A stretch of DNA of 64,000 nt from Thermomicrobiales bacterium. GTDB taxonomy: Bacteria > Chloroflexota > Chloroflexia > Thermomicrobiales > CFX8. Where the stretch lies: assembly GCA_037045155.1 (NCBI GenBank), contig JBAOIG010000005.1:1116001-1180000 (forward strand), in the 5' to 3' direction. Position numbers and translations under genes: made by a program. The notes under the pieces were generated by a model. It had not been told where the DNA came from, made no database searches, and was given only the letters and a program-made list of their open reading frames with translations. This document shows, one piece after another, positions 25,237 through 34,224 of this stretch (its first letter is position 1; the number at the start of each line of letters is the position of its first letter).

Positions 25237-27000
25237 GTGGACCTGTCAGAACTCCAGTTTCGGCGTGCGGTAACCCGACGGGCGTTCCTCGGCGCGTCGG
25301 TCGTCGGCGCTGCTGGTCTGCTCGCTGCCTGCGGAGGCAGCACTGAGAAGAGCGCGACCTCGACAAGCGCGCCAGCCGCCAACACACCGGCAGCCGAGAA
25401 GCCGACTGCCGCTGCGACAGCGCCCGCTGGTCAGGCAACAGCCCCCGCGCCGGAGCCAACGGCGACAGCCGCCGCCCCAAAGGCAACGGGTGGCATCTTC
25501 CGCTATGGCGCTGTCGAGCCAGAAGACGCCGACCCCGGCATTACCGGCAGCCCGTGGTCGCTCAGCGAGCTCTTCGAAGGGCTTGTCGTCATCAGCCCGA
25601 AGGACGGCACGGCCAGTCCGGCGATGGCCGAAAGCTACGAAGCGAATGCCGACGGCACCGTCTGGACCTACAAGGTCCGCCCAGGCATGCAGTGGTCCGA
25701 CGGGACACCGTTGAACGCGAATGACTTCCTCTACGCCTGGCGGCGCGTGATGGATCCCGCGACGGCCTCGAAGTACACCTCCGTGTTCTATCCGATCAAG
25801 AACGGAGAAGAGGTCGCAAAGGGTGACATGCCGACCGACCAGCTCGGCGTCAAGGCAGTCGATGACCTGACCTTCGAGGTAACACTCAGCGACCCGACGC
25901 CGTTCTTCCCGATCATTTCCGCAACCTGGACCGCCTATCCAGTGCCGCAGCATGTGATCGAAAAGGCCGGGAACAAGTGGCTCGAGCCGGGAACTCTGGT
26001 CGTCAACGGTCCATTCATTCTGAGCGAATGGAAGCACGACCAGTTGATGGTCTTCGAGCCGAACAAGAACTACTGGGGCGATAAGCCCAGCATCGACAAA
26101 GCCGAGTACACGATCTATGACGACTGGGTCGCCAAGGGCCTGACTGCCTTCGAGAACGACGAGGTCGACCACGCGCTTGTCCCAGCAGCCGAGTACGATC
26201 GGGTTCGCGCAGATGCCACCCTCTCGGCCCAGATGCAGCCATACCCGACCTCCAGTACAGAGATGATCCATTTCGACACAAGCAACAAGCCGACCGATGA
26301 CGTCCGCGTGCGGCAGGCGCTGGCGCTGGGCTTCGACCGCGACTCGTTGATCGCAAAGGTACTGAAGGATTACTACCTTCCAGCGCCGACAATCCTGCCG
26401 GCCGACATCCCGAGCAACAACCCTGGCGCCGCACTAGCAGGGGATATCGCCAAGGCGAAAGAGCTCCTGTCCGAAGCCGGCTTCCCGGACGGCAAAGGCT
26501 GGCCGACCGACTTCACCCTCGTCTCACGGACCACGTCGCCACTGCCGCTGATCACACAGTATCTTCAGCAGCAGTGGAAGCAGAACCTTGGGATCGATGT
26601 CCAGCTCCAGCCTCTGGAGCCTCGCGCATACGTCGAGTGGCGCAGCGCCCGCAAGACACAGCCCTACAACGCCCATCTCGGAATCTGGGGATCCGACTTC
26701 GCGGATCCGAGCAACTGGCACAATCAGCTGTTCGCCTCGAACGCGGATTTCTACAAGACGCACTGGAAGAACGATGAATACGACAAGCTGGTGGAGGCCG
26801 CCCTCATCGAGACCGACGAGAAGAAGCGCATGCAGATGTACAGCGACGCGGAGGTGATCCTGGTCCGCGAGGCCGCCAACGTTGGCGTCTATCACGGCCA
26901 GAACTTCTACGTCACCAAGCCGAACGTGCACAACATCTACCACCTGCCGACCGCAGCCGCCGGCTCATGGTTGAAGCTCATTACGATCGAGAAGTCGTAA
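25237..27000 (+). CDS. Peptide-binding lipoprotein of the ABC transporter (SBP family 5)
   Basis: A 587-residue extracytoplasmic solute-binding protein of the OppA/DppA class. The N-terminus has a twin-arginine-like TRRAFLG followed by a lipobox LLAAC (Cys near residue 29), so it is probably lipid-anchored after export. A Thr/Ala/Pro-rich linker to about residue 85 precedes the folded domain, which shows WSDGTPLNANDFLYAWRR, WTYKVRPGMQ and a later DVRVRQALALGFDRD. GTG at 25237 has GAGGAGGAG 5 nt upstream. It completes the permease-permease-binding protein cassette. The ligand is likely an oligopeptide but cannot be fixed. Confidence 0.92.
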   Translation: MDLSELQFRRAVTRRAFLGASVVGAAGLLAACGGSTEKSATSTSAPAANTPAAEKPTAAATAPAGQATAPAPEPTATAAAPKATGGIFRYGAVEPEDADPGITGSPWSLSELFEGLVVISPKDGTASPAMAESYEANADGTVWTYKVRPGMQWSDGTPLNANDFLYAWRRVMDPATASKYTSVFYPIKNGEEVAKGDMPTDQLGVKAVDDLTFEVTLSDPTPFFPIISATWTAYPVPQHVIEKAGNKWLEPGTLVVNGPFILSEWKHDQLMVFEPNKNYWGDKPSIDKAEYTIYDDWVAKGLTAFENDEVDHALVPAAEYDRVRADATLSAQMQPYPTSSTEMIHFDTSNKPTDDVRVRQALALGFDRDSLIAKVLKDYYLPAPTILPADIPSNNPGAALAGDIAKAKELLSEAGFPDGKGWPTDFTLVSRTTSPLPLITQYLQQQWKQNLGIDVQLQPLEPRAYVEWRSARKTQPYNAHLGIWGSDFADPSNWHNQLFASNADFYKTHWKNDEYDKLVEAALIETDEKKRMQMYSDAEVILVREAANVGVYHGQNFYVTKPNVHNIYHLPTAAAGSWLKLITIEKS

Positions 27001-27008
27001 GCCGTTCT

Positions 27009-27038
27009 GCGAGGCAGTGGGCGCTGCCACTGCCTCGC
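27009..27038 (+). terminator. Terminator-like hairpin after the peptide transporter operon
   Basis: GCGAGGCAGTGG-GCGCTG-CCACTGCCTCGC is a perfect 12-bp stem 9 nt after the stop. There is no T-tract, so it may protect the 3' end rather than terminate by itself. Confidence 0.55.
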
Positions 27039-27241
27039 GCCACTCATCCATTGTTCCCGTTGGCCGGGCCATCTCGACGAACACACTCGTTGGGCTAGTC
27101 GCCATTTCGGAGCTCGGCGTTCTGGTATCCTTAGCGATCACCCCGCAGCCGTTCGGGTGTTCCCGAGGGGTTCGCCCTTCGTGACAGGGGTGGGTCGCCG
27201 GAACGGACAATCACACAGAATCGTCGTGGCGGGAGAGGCGG

Positions 27242-28075
27242 TTGGGCAAGGTTCTGGCGCTGGCGAATCAGAAGGGCGGAGTCGGGAAGACCACGACCGC
27301 CGTAAACGTCGCCTGCAACCTGGCCGAACGTGGCTACCGCGTGCTTCTGATCGACCTCGACCCCCAGGGAAACGCAACCAGCTCGGTCGGACTTGATAAA
27401 CGTGCGCTCGATGGCACGATCTACGATCTGCTCGTCGATGGCGTCGATGCCGAGGAGATCGTGGTTCGGGATGTCCGGCCACAGCTCGATCTGATCGGCG
27501 CAAACCATCTGCTCGCGGGCGCGGAGATCGAGCTGACCAGCCTGACCCGCCCCCAGATGCGACTGGATGCCGCCCTCACGCCGATCCGCGACCTGTACGA
27601 CGTGATCCTCATCGACTGCCCGCCGTCGCTCGGTCTGCTGACCGTCAATGGGTTGGTCGCGGCCGATGAAGTGATGATTCCCGTCCAGTGCGAATATCTC
27701 GCCCTCGAGGGGTTGACCCAGCTGATCAACACCGTCGATCTCGTTAAGCGCGGGCTCAACCGCCGGCTCGACATCCTCGGGCTGGTGATGACGATGTATG
27801 ACTCCCGCACACGCCTGGCCGGCGACGTCGTGCGGGATGTCGCGCGATTATTTCCTAACCGTATCTTCCGCACAATTGTGCCGCGGACAGTCAGGCTGGC
27901 CGAAGCGCCATCCCACGGTCGTTCGATCTTTGAATATGACCCAGGCTCCCGCGGCGCCGAAGCGTACCGGGAGCTTGGAGAAGAAGTTGCCCAACGGCTG
28001 GGGCTCTGCCCAGCCGAGGGACAAGGCTCTGACATCCCGGCGAGCGAACCAATCGCCGGAGCTTTGCGTGATTAG
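27242..28075 (+). CDS. ParA/Soj-family ATPase without an adjacent ParB
   Basis: A 277-residue deviant-Walker ATPase with ALANQKGGVGKTTTAVNVA (signature Lys before the P-loop), DLDPQGNATSS and VILIDCPPSLGLLTVNGL, matching chromosomal Soj/ParA, which segregate DNA or position protein cargo with a ParB-like partner. The usual parB does not follow; the next gene is guaB. The start is a TTG at 27242 with GGAGAGG about 5 nt upstream. The last 25 residues are variable and probably disordered. It might use a ParB elsewhere or act in another positioning system. Confidence 0.9.
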   Translation: MGKVLALANQKGGVGKTTTAVNVACNLAERGYRVLLIDLDPQGNATSSVGLDKRALDGTIYDLLVDGVDAEEIVVRDVRPQLDLIGANHLLAGAEIELTSLTRPQMRLDAALTPIRDLYDVILIDCPPSLGLLTVNGLVAADEVMIPVQCEYLALEGLTQLINTVDLVKRGLNRRLDILGLVMTMYDSRTRLAGDVVRDVARLFPNRIFRTIVPRTVRLAEAPSHGRSIFEYDPGSRGAEAYRELGEEVAQRLGLCPAEGQGSDIPASEPIAGALRD

Positions 28076-28135
28076 TGTGGCTGTGGTGGCAATAGAACCG
28101 GCGGCAGCGCCGCAGGCGAAGGAGGGTGCGATTCG

Positions 28136-29671
28136 ATGACGATCATGGGGGATCCGAAAGCCGCGAGGTTTGTCGGCGTGGATGGAATGGCGTTCGATCT
28201 GTCTGAAAAGATCGTCGGAACCGGGCTGACGTTCGACGACGTGTTGTTACTGCCGGCGGCGTCGGATGTGATCCCGAGCCAGGTCAATACCGGCACCTGG
28301 TTTTCGCGCAATATCCGCCTGAACATCCCGATCGTTTCCGCTGCGATGGACACAGTGACCGAGGCGCGCATGGCGATCGCTCTCGCGCGCGAAGGAGGTA
28401 TCGGTGTCATCCACCGAAACCTGTCGATCCACGACCAGGTCCAGGAGGTGGATAAGGTCAAGCGGAGCGAGTCGGGCATGATCGTCGAGCCGGTGACGCT
28501 GCGACCAGATGATCTGCTCTCCGAAGCCGTCGAGATGATGGAGCGCTACCATATCTCTGGCGTGCCGATCACCGACGAGTATGGCCGGCTGGTCGGTATC
28601 CTGACCAATCGTGATCTGCGCTTCGAGGATAGCCTCGACCGCCCAATCGCCACCCTGATGACCAGCGAGAACCTGGTGACCGTCCCGGTCGGCACGACGC
28701 TCGACGAAGCGCGTGAGATCCTGCATCAGCACAAGGTCGAGAAGCTGCCGGTCGTCGACGAGCGCGGCTATCTCAAGGGCCTGATCACGGTCAAGGACAT
28801 CCAGAAGAAAATCCAGTATCCCAACGCTACCAAGGATGACCAGGGCCGCCTCCGCGTCGCCGCGGCAGTCGGCGTTGGCCGCGATGCGTTTGAACGCGCA
28901 TCGGCGCTGGTGGCAGCGAATGTGGACGTAATCATCGTCGATACCGCCCACGGGCATTCGAGTGGCGTGCTCGAGATGGTTCGACTGATTAAGCGCGAGC
29001 TCCCGGTCGAGGTTGTTGCCGGGAATGTCGCGACCGGCTCGGCCACTCAGGCACTGATCGACGCCGGCGCCGATGGCGTCAAGATCGGCGTCGGGCCAGG
29101 GTCGATCTGCACGACGCGCGTCGTTGCAGGGACCGGCGTTCCGCAGATTTCAGCGATCATGGACAGCGCGCAGGTCGCGGCGGCCGCGGGTGTCCCGCTC
29201 ATCGCCGATGGAGGCGCTCAGTATTCTGGTGACATCGCCAAGGCAATCGCAGCCGGCGCCGACACGATTATGCTTGGCGGGCTGCTGGCCGGCACCGAGG
29301 AGAGCCCGGGTGAGGTGGTGTTGTTCCAGGGCGAGCGCTTCAAGGAGTATCGCGGGATGGGCTCACTTGGCGCGATGAAGGAGCGCTCGTTCTCGAAGGA
29401 CCGATACTTCCAGGAGGATATCGACAGCCTGGCGAAGTTCGTGCCGGAAGGGATCGAAGGGCGCGTCGCCTACAAGGGGCCGCTGTCGACAATCGTCTAC
29501 CAGCTCGTCGGCGGCCTGCGGGCAGCGATGGGCTACTGCGGCGCTCCATCGATCGAGGCACTCAAGAGCGAAGCCCGCTTCGTCCGGATCACGTCGGCGG
29601 GATTGCGCGAGAGCCACCCGCACGATGTCGTCATCACCAAAGAAGCGCCAAACTACCGCTCCACGCGCTAG
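28136..29671 (+). CDS. guaB: IMP dehydrogenase
   Basis: The enzyme oxidises IMP to XMP with NAD+, the rate-limiting step to GMP. The 511-residue protein has LTFDDVLLLPAASDV at the start, two CBS domains at about residues 110-235 (VTLRPDDLLSEAV, LMTSENLVTVPVG), the catalytic cysteine in GPGSICTTRVVAG, and the flap with YRGMGSLGAM. GGAGGG lies 9 nt before the ATG. It follows parA after 60 nt and ends in a hairpin. Confidence 0.96.
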   Translation: MTIMGDPKAARFVGVDGMAFDLSEKIVGTGLTFDDVLLLPAASDVIPSQVNTGTWFSRNIRLNIPIVSAAMDTVTEARMAIALAREGGIGVIHRNLSIHDQVQEVDKVKRSESGMIVEPVTLRPDDLLSEAVEMMERYHISGVPITDEYGRLVGILTNRDLRFEDSLDRPIATLMTSENLVTVPVGTTLDEAREILHQHKVEKLPVVDERGYLKGLITVKDIQKKIQYPNATKDDQGRLRVAAAVGVGRDAFERASALVAANVDVIIVDTAHGHSSGVLEMVRLIKRELPVEVVAGNVATGSATQALIDAGADGVKIGVGPGSICTTRVVAGTGVPQISAIMDSAQVAAAAGVPLIADGGAQYSGDIAKAIAAGADTIMLGGLLAGTEESPGEVVLFQGERFKEYRGMGSLGAMKERSFSKDRYFQEDIDSLAKFVPEGIEGRVAYKGPLSTIVYQLVGGLRAAMGYCGAPSIEALKSEARFVRITSAGLRESHPHDVVITKEAPNYRSTR

Positions 29672-29691
29672 CTCGTTCCGAAGATACTGGA

Positions 29692-29717
29692 CGAGGGCGG
29701 CCGAACGGCTGCCCTCG
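29692..29717 (+). terminator. Terminator after guaB
   Basis: CGAGGGC-G-GCC-GAAC-GGC-T-GCCCTCG forms an 11-bp stem with one G-U pair, followed by TTGCTTCT. It lies between convergent guaB and the PIG-V-like gene and may serve both. Confidence 0.65.
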
Positions 29718-29746
29718 TTGCTTCTCCGCCATCGTTCGACGCTCGC

Positions 29747-31030
29747 TCAGGAAACCCAGAACCAGGTTGAGAACTGCACAGTCAGCAATACCATCAACAC
29801 AGCGGATGGAACCAGGATGATGGGCAACACGAAACGACGCCGGGCGAAGATGGCCAGCGCGATAAACAGCGGGAACAGGACAACCATGAACCGCGGGATC
29901 GACATCAGCGGGTGGATTGTCGATGGGCTGAACAGCGGAAGAGCGAACATTATCGCAACCCACGCACTGTGCTCGATCGGCAGCACCCTGAACGCATAGA
30001 CGATCAGCACGATCCCGAGAAACGTCATGGCGATGTCCAGCGATTCGTACTCGGCAAAGGACATCCGCACCGGGTACGAGGTCAGCGTTGCCCAGGTCGG
30101 TGAGGCAAGCAATGCGTACAGCCACCCCCCCTGCCACTGATCGAACGCCATCCTGAACGTCGTCCATGGCATCGCCTGGATGCGGGCCCATCCCTTCTGG
30201 GCATCGATTGTCATCAGCGGGTTGCCGAACGCGCGCCACAGGTACAGCATGTACAACACCGGGCCGAGCGGGATCAGGCCCAGCGCGAGCGTCTGAGCCG
30301 GCCAGGCACGCAGATCGAGCCAGCGCCCGCGGAGACCAGGTCCATACTGGCGCAAGAACATGATCCCGAGCGGAACGATGAGCAGCACGCCGACATTCCT
30401 GGTGAGTCCCGCGAGCAGCGCCGCGCTGCCGGCCAGCCACCAGCGCGCCATCCGGCCCCAGGAAAACGCCAGGACACAGAAGAGCAGAAAGAAGGATTCG
30501 CTATACACTGCCGTAAAAAAGAACGCTGTCGGGAAGAACGCCAATAACAACACACTGCGCCGAGCGACGTCCACACCCCAATTCGTGGATACATATCGGT
30601 ATAGTGCCACCAGCGCGATAAGAAACGCGATATTCGACAGCATGTAACCGGCAGTCTCGTAGGGGATGAGTAGTAATGTGCCAAGAAAGCGCATGGACCA
30701 TGGGTAGAATGGCCAGAATGCGGTAGTTGCAGAGTGGACATAGCCCAACTCTGCGATCAGGCTATACCAGAATCCGTCCCAGTTTCTCATCGGTTGCACG
30801 AAGAGCCCACTAGCTCCGTCGAGGTGCGGCAGGGCCCAGCCCAACGCTTTCACGGGAGGGTTCGCGTAGGCAAACCGGGTGGCCAGCGCCGCGACGATCG
30901 CAACCAGGAGCCAGTGAGCAGCGTATACCGAGCCAACAAAGACAAGCTGGTACTCGTGGGCGATCTGACGAACCGTCGAGGTGGTGTGATCTCGGGATTC
31001 AGCTTCTATGGCAGTCGGACGTAATGACAC
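29747..31030 (-). CDS. PIG-V-like integral membrane mannosyltransferase
   Basis: A 427-residue membrane protein with about ten hydrophobic segments. Early loop motifs MRNWDGFWYSLIAELGY and FWPFYPWSMRFLG, and a WxxR-type loop further on, follow the PIG-V/GPI mannosyltransferase 2 pattern of GT-C enzymes using polyprenyl-phosphate sugar donors; the aspartate in NWDGFWY is the expected catalytic residue. The GTG at 31030 has GGAGG 10 nt upstream; a TTG at 31099 is the alternative. It diverges from the PimA-like and CDP-alcohol phosphatidyltransferase genes, consistent with a shared role in a mannosylated lipid. Confidence 0.78.
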   Translation of the reverse strand: MSLRPTAIEAESRDHTTSTVRQIAHEYQLVFVGSVYAAHWLLVAIVAALATRFAYANPPVKALGWALPHLDGASGLFVQPMRNWDGFWYSLIAELGYVHSATTAFWPFYPWSMRFLGTLLLIPYETAGYMLSNIAFLIALVALYRYVSTNWGVDVARRSVLLLAFFPTAFFFTAVYSESFFLLFCVLAFSWGRMARWWLAGSAALLAGLTRNVGVLLIVPLGIMFLRQYGPGLRGRWLDLRAWPAQTLALGLIPLGPVLYMLYLWRAFGNPLMTIDAQKGWARIQAMPWTTFRMAFDQWQGGWLYALLASPTWATLTSYPVRMSFAEYESLDIAMTFLGIVLIVYAFRVLPIEHSAWVAIMFALPLFSPSTIHPLMSIPRFMVVLFPLFIALAIFARRRFVLPIILVPSAVLMVLLTVQFSTWFWVS

Positions 31031-31114
31031 CGGTTGTGTGCCTCCAGCAGGACAGAACGGACCGCGAAGAGCGTGCCACGTCAGACCATCGTCAATCAAT
31101 CCTGACCGGGCCGA

Positions 31115-31123
31115 TGCTACAAT
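31115..31123 (+). promoter_or_regulatory. Candidate extended -10 of the glycolipid gene cluster
   Basis: TGCTACAAT (extended -10, TG-n-TACAAT) upstream of the PimA-like gene. The -35 region is poor. The 150 nt between it and the GTG at 31276 contain no recognisable feature. Confidence 0.4.
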
Positions 31124-31275
31124 CCCGCCACGGGGTGGCGTGTTCCGGAATGACGAGACGCTCGGACAGATGTCGGAAAGTCAGCCAGTAAAATGGCAGT
31201 CGGCCCTGCGGCGCTCGCGGTGAACGCCTCGAGCAGCGCCCGCCAGGCCAGTTACTCGCGTCGAAGGGGGCTCCG

Positions 31276-32445
31276 GTGCGCATCCTGTTCGTCTCACCAT
31301 TCGACTTCGGCTACCAGGGTGGTGTCAACGAGCACATCACCCAGCTCGATCACCAGTTCCGCGCGATGGGCCACCAGACGCGGATCATCGCTCCGACATC
31401 GCCGGACACTGGCGAAACGGACGACGGCCATGTCTACCGTGTCGGGATGGCGATCCCGGTTCCGTCCAACGAGTCGATGGCGCGAGTCACATTCTCTCCA
31501 ACAGTCACCTGGAAGGTCCGCCAGTTCATGCGTGGGGAGACGTTCGATGTCGTCCATCTGCACGAGCCACTCACGCCGATACTCTGCTCTGCGGTTCTGC
31601 TCTATTCGGATGTCGCGAACGTCGGCACATTTCATGCTGCCCGGCCGAGCAATGTCATGTACATGTATCTCAAGCCAGTTCTGGATCTCTTCTTCGACAA
31701 GCTCGACGCGCGAGTCGCTGTCTCCGAGGCGGCACGCGAGTTCGTCGATTCGTACTTCCCGTCCGAGTACGAGATCATTCCCAACGGAATCTCGCTAGAT
31801 CGGTTCCATGGCCAGGCGGATCCGCTGCCGCAGTTCATGGACGGACGGCCAAATATCCTCTTTGTTGGTCGGTTCAACGAGCCACGCAAGGGATTCCGCT
31901 ATCTGATTCGTGCAATGCCGATGATTCGCAGCCAGTTCCCGGATGCCCGGCTTATCGTTGTCGGCCAGGGGGCCACCGACCGGTACGAGCACTTTCTTCA
32001 CCAGCACGGCATCGACGATGTCGTGTTCGCCGGATTCGTCTCTGCCGACGAATTACCACGTTACTACGCGAGTTGCGATGTGTTTGTCGCGCCATCGACT
32101 GGTCGCGAATCGTTTGGCCTGATCCTGCTGGAGGCGATGGCCAGCGGCAAACCAGTCATCGCATCGTCGATCGCTGGCTACAGCGCGGTGGTTCGCGATG
32201 GTCTCGATGGCGTGCTGGTCGAGCCGAAGAATCCCCAGGCACTCGCGCTCGCGATTGTGCGCGTGCTTGCCGACGTCCCCCTGCGCGAACGGCTGACGAC
32301 CTCAGCGCACGAGCATGTCAAGCAGTTCTCGTGGGCCGTCGTCGCGGAACGACTGATCGATGTCTATCAGCGCGCTATCGTAAGTCGGGCTACCGACGCT
32401 ATCCGCCAGCCATGGCCGGCCGAGATTGTAGGGCGACGTGGTTAG
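31276..32445 (+). CDS. GT4 glycosyltransferase, PimA-like
   Basis: A 389-residue GT-B fold enzyme of family GT4. It starts MRILFVSPFDFGYQGGVNEH (donor/acceptor loop GGVNEH as in phosphatidylinositol mannosyltransferase PimA), has IPNGISLDRF and LFVGRFNEPRKGFRYLIRA, and the nucleotide-binding EX7E region PSTGRESFGLILLEAMASG. In actinobacteria PimA adds mannose to phosphatidylinositol; the 8-nt overlap with a CDP-alcohol phosphatidyltransferase gene supports the same role here, but acceptor and sugar are inferred. The start is GTG at 31276 with GAAGGGG about 6 nt upstream. Confidence 0.88.
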   Translation: MRILFVSPFDFGYQGGVNEHITQLDHQFRAMGHQTRIIAPTSPDTGETDDGHVYRVGMAIPVPSNESMARVTFSPTVTWKVRQFMRGETFDVVHLHEPLTPILCSAVLLYSDVANVGTFHAARPSNVMYMYLKPVLDLFFDKLDARVAVSEAAREFVDSYFPSEYEIIPNGISLDRFHGQADPLPQFMDGRPNILFVGRFNEPRKGFRYLIRAMPMIRSQFPDARLIVVGQGATDRYEHFLHQHGIDDVVFAGFVSADELPRYYASCDVFVAPSTGRESFGLILLEAMASGKPVIASSIAGYSAVVRDGLDGVLVEPKNPQALALAIVRVLADVPLRERLTTSAHEHVKQFSWAVVAERLIDVYQRAIVSRATDAIRQPWPAEIVGRRG

Positions 32446-33031
32446 CACCCGATTTGCAAACCGTGTTCGATCGCGGCTCGGGCCAGTCGGCCGAGCCATC
32501 GCGAGGACGCATATATCGCCGAACGCGTTGACGGTCGCCGGCTTGCTGCTGAACGCCGGCGTTGCCGCGGCCATCGCCAGCGGCCATCTCGTCCTCGGCG
32601 GCGTGCTCGTTCTCGTTGCAGGCGCCTTCGATGCACTCGACGGCGCAGTCGCAAGGGCAACCGGCAAGACCAGCGCATTCGGCGGCTTTCTCGATAGTAC
32701 GGTCGACCGCTACTCGGAGGCAGTCGTCTTTGCCGGACTGCTCATCTACCTCACCCGGACCGATGCAGGGACAATCCCGGTTCTGCTGACCTATGCAACG
32801 ATCGTCGGGTCGCTGATGATCTCCTACACGCGCTGCAAAGCAGAGGCAATCGGGATTCGGGGCGACGTCGGCATTGCCCAACGCCTTGAGAGAGTCGTCA
32901 TCCTGGCCGTGGCGCTGCTCTTCGCCCAGCCGATCTGGGGGCTCTGGGTGCTTGCGATTCTGACCCAGATCACTGCCATCCACCGCATCGTCCACGTATG
33001 GCGGACGACGCGCGAGCCTCGCGAGCAGTAG
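32438..33031 (+). CDS. CDP-alcohol phosphatidyltransferase (PgsA / phosphatidylinositol synthase type)
   Basis: A 197-residue membrane enzyme with the full motif D-x2-D-G-x2-A-R-x8-G-x3-D-x3-D in FDALDGAVARATGKTSAFGG and FLDSTVDR, which binds CDP-lipid and two metal ions. It moves the phosphatidyl group to an alcohol (inositol phosphate, glycerol phosphate or serine). The overlap with the PimA-like gene favours phosphatidylinositol (phosphate) synthesis, as the pgsA-pimA cluster does in mycobacteria. The GTG at 32438 overlaps the upstream stop codon region. Alcohol specificity cannot be read directly. Confidence 0.87.
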   Translation: MVSTRFANRVRSRLGPVGRAIARTHISPNALTVAGLLLNAGVAAAIASGHLVLGGVLVLVAGAFDALDGAVARATGKTSAFGGFLDSTVDRYSEAVVFAGLLIYLTRTDAGTIPVLLTYATIVGSLMISYTRCKAEAIGIRGDVGIAQRLERVVILAVALLFAQPIWGLWVLAILTQITAIHRIVHVWRTTREPREQ

Positions 33032-33036
33032 CGACT

Positions 33037-33990
33037 ATGCGCGACCGCGACAATGCCTCAGCCGCCCGCACGTGCCTGGTGCTCATGGCGCTCGCGGCGA
33101 TCGTTCTGCTGGTCGTCTGTGTCATCCTGGCCATCACGATTCTCCCTGTGAGAGACGGCAGCCACGACACAACGCCGGCCACCGCGCCGATGGCAGAGAG
33201 CGGAAAGCTGATCTTCGCCGTACTCGATGTCGGACAGGGCCTCTGCGCCGCTATCGTGACCCCCGATGGCCACGCGATGGTGATCGATGGCGGGCGATCG
33301 GGTGACCGGGTGAAGCAGGAGGTTATCCCGTTTCTTCGCCAACATGGCGTCGAACGTCTCGACTATGTCGTGATAACCCACCCGGATCAGGATCATATCG
33401 GAGGGCTGCCCACGCTGCTGGATGCGATACCAGTGGCCGCGTGGGTCGATCCGGTAATTCCAACGACAAACCAGAGCTACGAGCGCGCATTGACAATGGT
33501 TGCCGACAAGGGGATCAAGCCAATTCGGGCTCGCAGAGGCATGGATCTGGACCTCGGGCCGGGTGTCGGCGTCCATATTCTGTGGCCGGCCGACCCACTG
33601 GCGCCCACTGCGAGCGACAACAATAACAGCGTGGTCGTGAAGGTCACCTGGGGCAACGTGTCATTCCTCGTTACCGGAGACGCCGAAGCGCCGACCGAGC
33701 GAAAGATGATCGATCTGGAGCAGGGCGAGGAGCTACGCTCGACATTCCTCGTTGTCGGCCACCACGGGAGCTCGTCATCCTCATCCACCGCGTTTCTCGA
33801 CACGGTCTCGCCATCGGTCGCGCTCATCCCGGTTGGGCTGAACAATTCGTATGGCCACCCTGCCGACCAGACCATTCAACGGCTTCGAATGCGTAACATA
33901 CAGATCTATCGGACCGACCTTGACGGGCGGATCGAAGTGACGACCGACGGCCGAGGCTACGATATCCGCACCGCGAAGGCTGGGAGTTAG
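33037..33990 (+). CDS. ComEC/Rec2-type metallo-beta-lactamase domain protein
   Basis: A 317-residue protein with one N-terminal membrane segment (ALAAIVLLVVCVILAITIL) and an extracytoplasmic metallo-beta-lactamase domain: VITHPDQDHIGGL (HxDxDH), LVTGDAEAP, VVGHHGSSSS. This domain alone, without the ComEC channel, is common in Gram-positive and Chloroflexi bacteria and is thought to be a secreted nuclease or hydrolase. Two in-frame ATGs (32998 and 33037) are possible; 33037 avoids overlap with the previous gene, though neither has a clear ribosome-binding site. It is followed by DUF3006 after 2 nt, a known pairing. Confidence 0.85.
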   Translation: MRDRDNASAARTCLVLMALAAIVLLVVCVILAITILPVRDGSHDTTPATAPMAESGKLIFAVLDVGQGLCAAIVTPDGHAMVIDGGRSGDRVKQEVIPFLRQHGVERLDYVVITHPDQDHIGGLPTLLDAIPVAAWVDPVIPTTNQSYERALTMVADKGIKPIRARRGMDLDLGPGVGVHILWPADPLAPTASDNNNSVVVKVTWGNVSFLVTGDAEAPTERKMIDLEQGEELRSTFLVVGHHGSSSSSSTAFLDTVSPSVALIPVGLNNSYGHPADQTIQRLRMRNIQIYRTDLDGRIEVTTDGRGYDIRTAKAGS

Positions 33991-33992
33991 GC

Positions 33993-34223
33993 ATGAGCGC
34001 GCGCGTGACTGTCGACGAAATCTCGCGGACCGAGCATGGCGAGCTGGTAGCCACGCTGGTAACTGATGACGGGCGGGTTCTCGTCGTGCCACTGGCAAGC
34101 CTCCCAGCCGACGTCCGGGATGGCGATGTGCTCGATGCGTCATTCGAGCGATTGCCGGATGAGACCGCGACGCGGCGGGAGCGGATCGACGCGCTCCAGC
34201 GCCGGCTGTTCGGCGAGCCCTGA
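33993..34223 (+). CDS. DUF3006 domain protein
   Basis: A 76-residue small protein with the pattern of DUF3006: a beta-rich fold starting RVTVDEISRTEHGELVATLV and a central LPADVRDGDVLDASFE. DUF3006 genes often sit next to secreted ComEC-like metallo-beta-lactamase genes, exactly as here (2-nt gap). The function is unknown; possibly it is a companion or inhibitor of that enzyme. GGGAG lies about 6 nt before the ATG. Confidence 0.85.
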   Translation: MSARVTVDEISRTEHGELVATLVTDDGRVLVVPLASLPADVRDGDVLDASFERLPDETATRRERIDALQRRLFGEP

Positions 34224-34224
34224 G

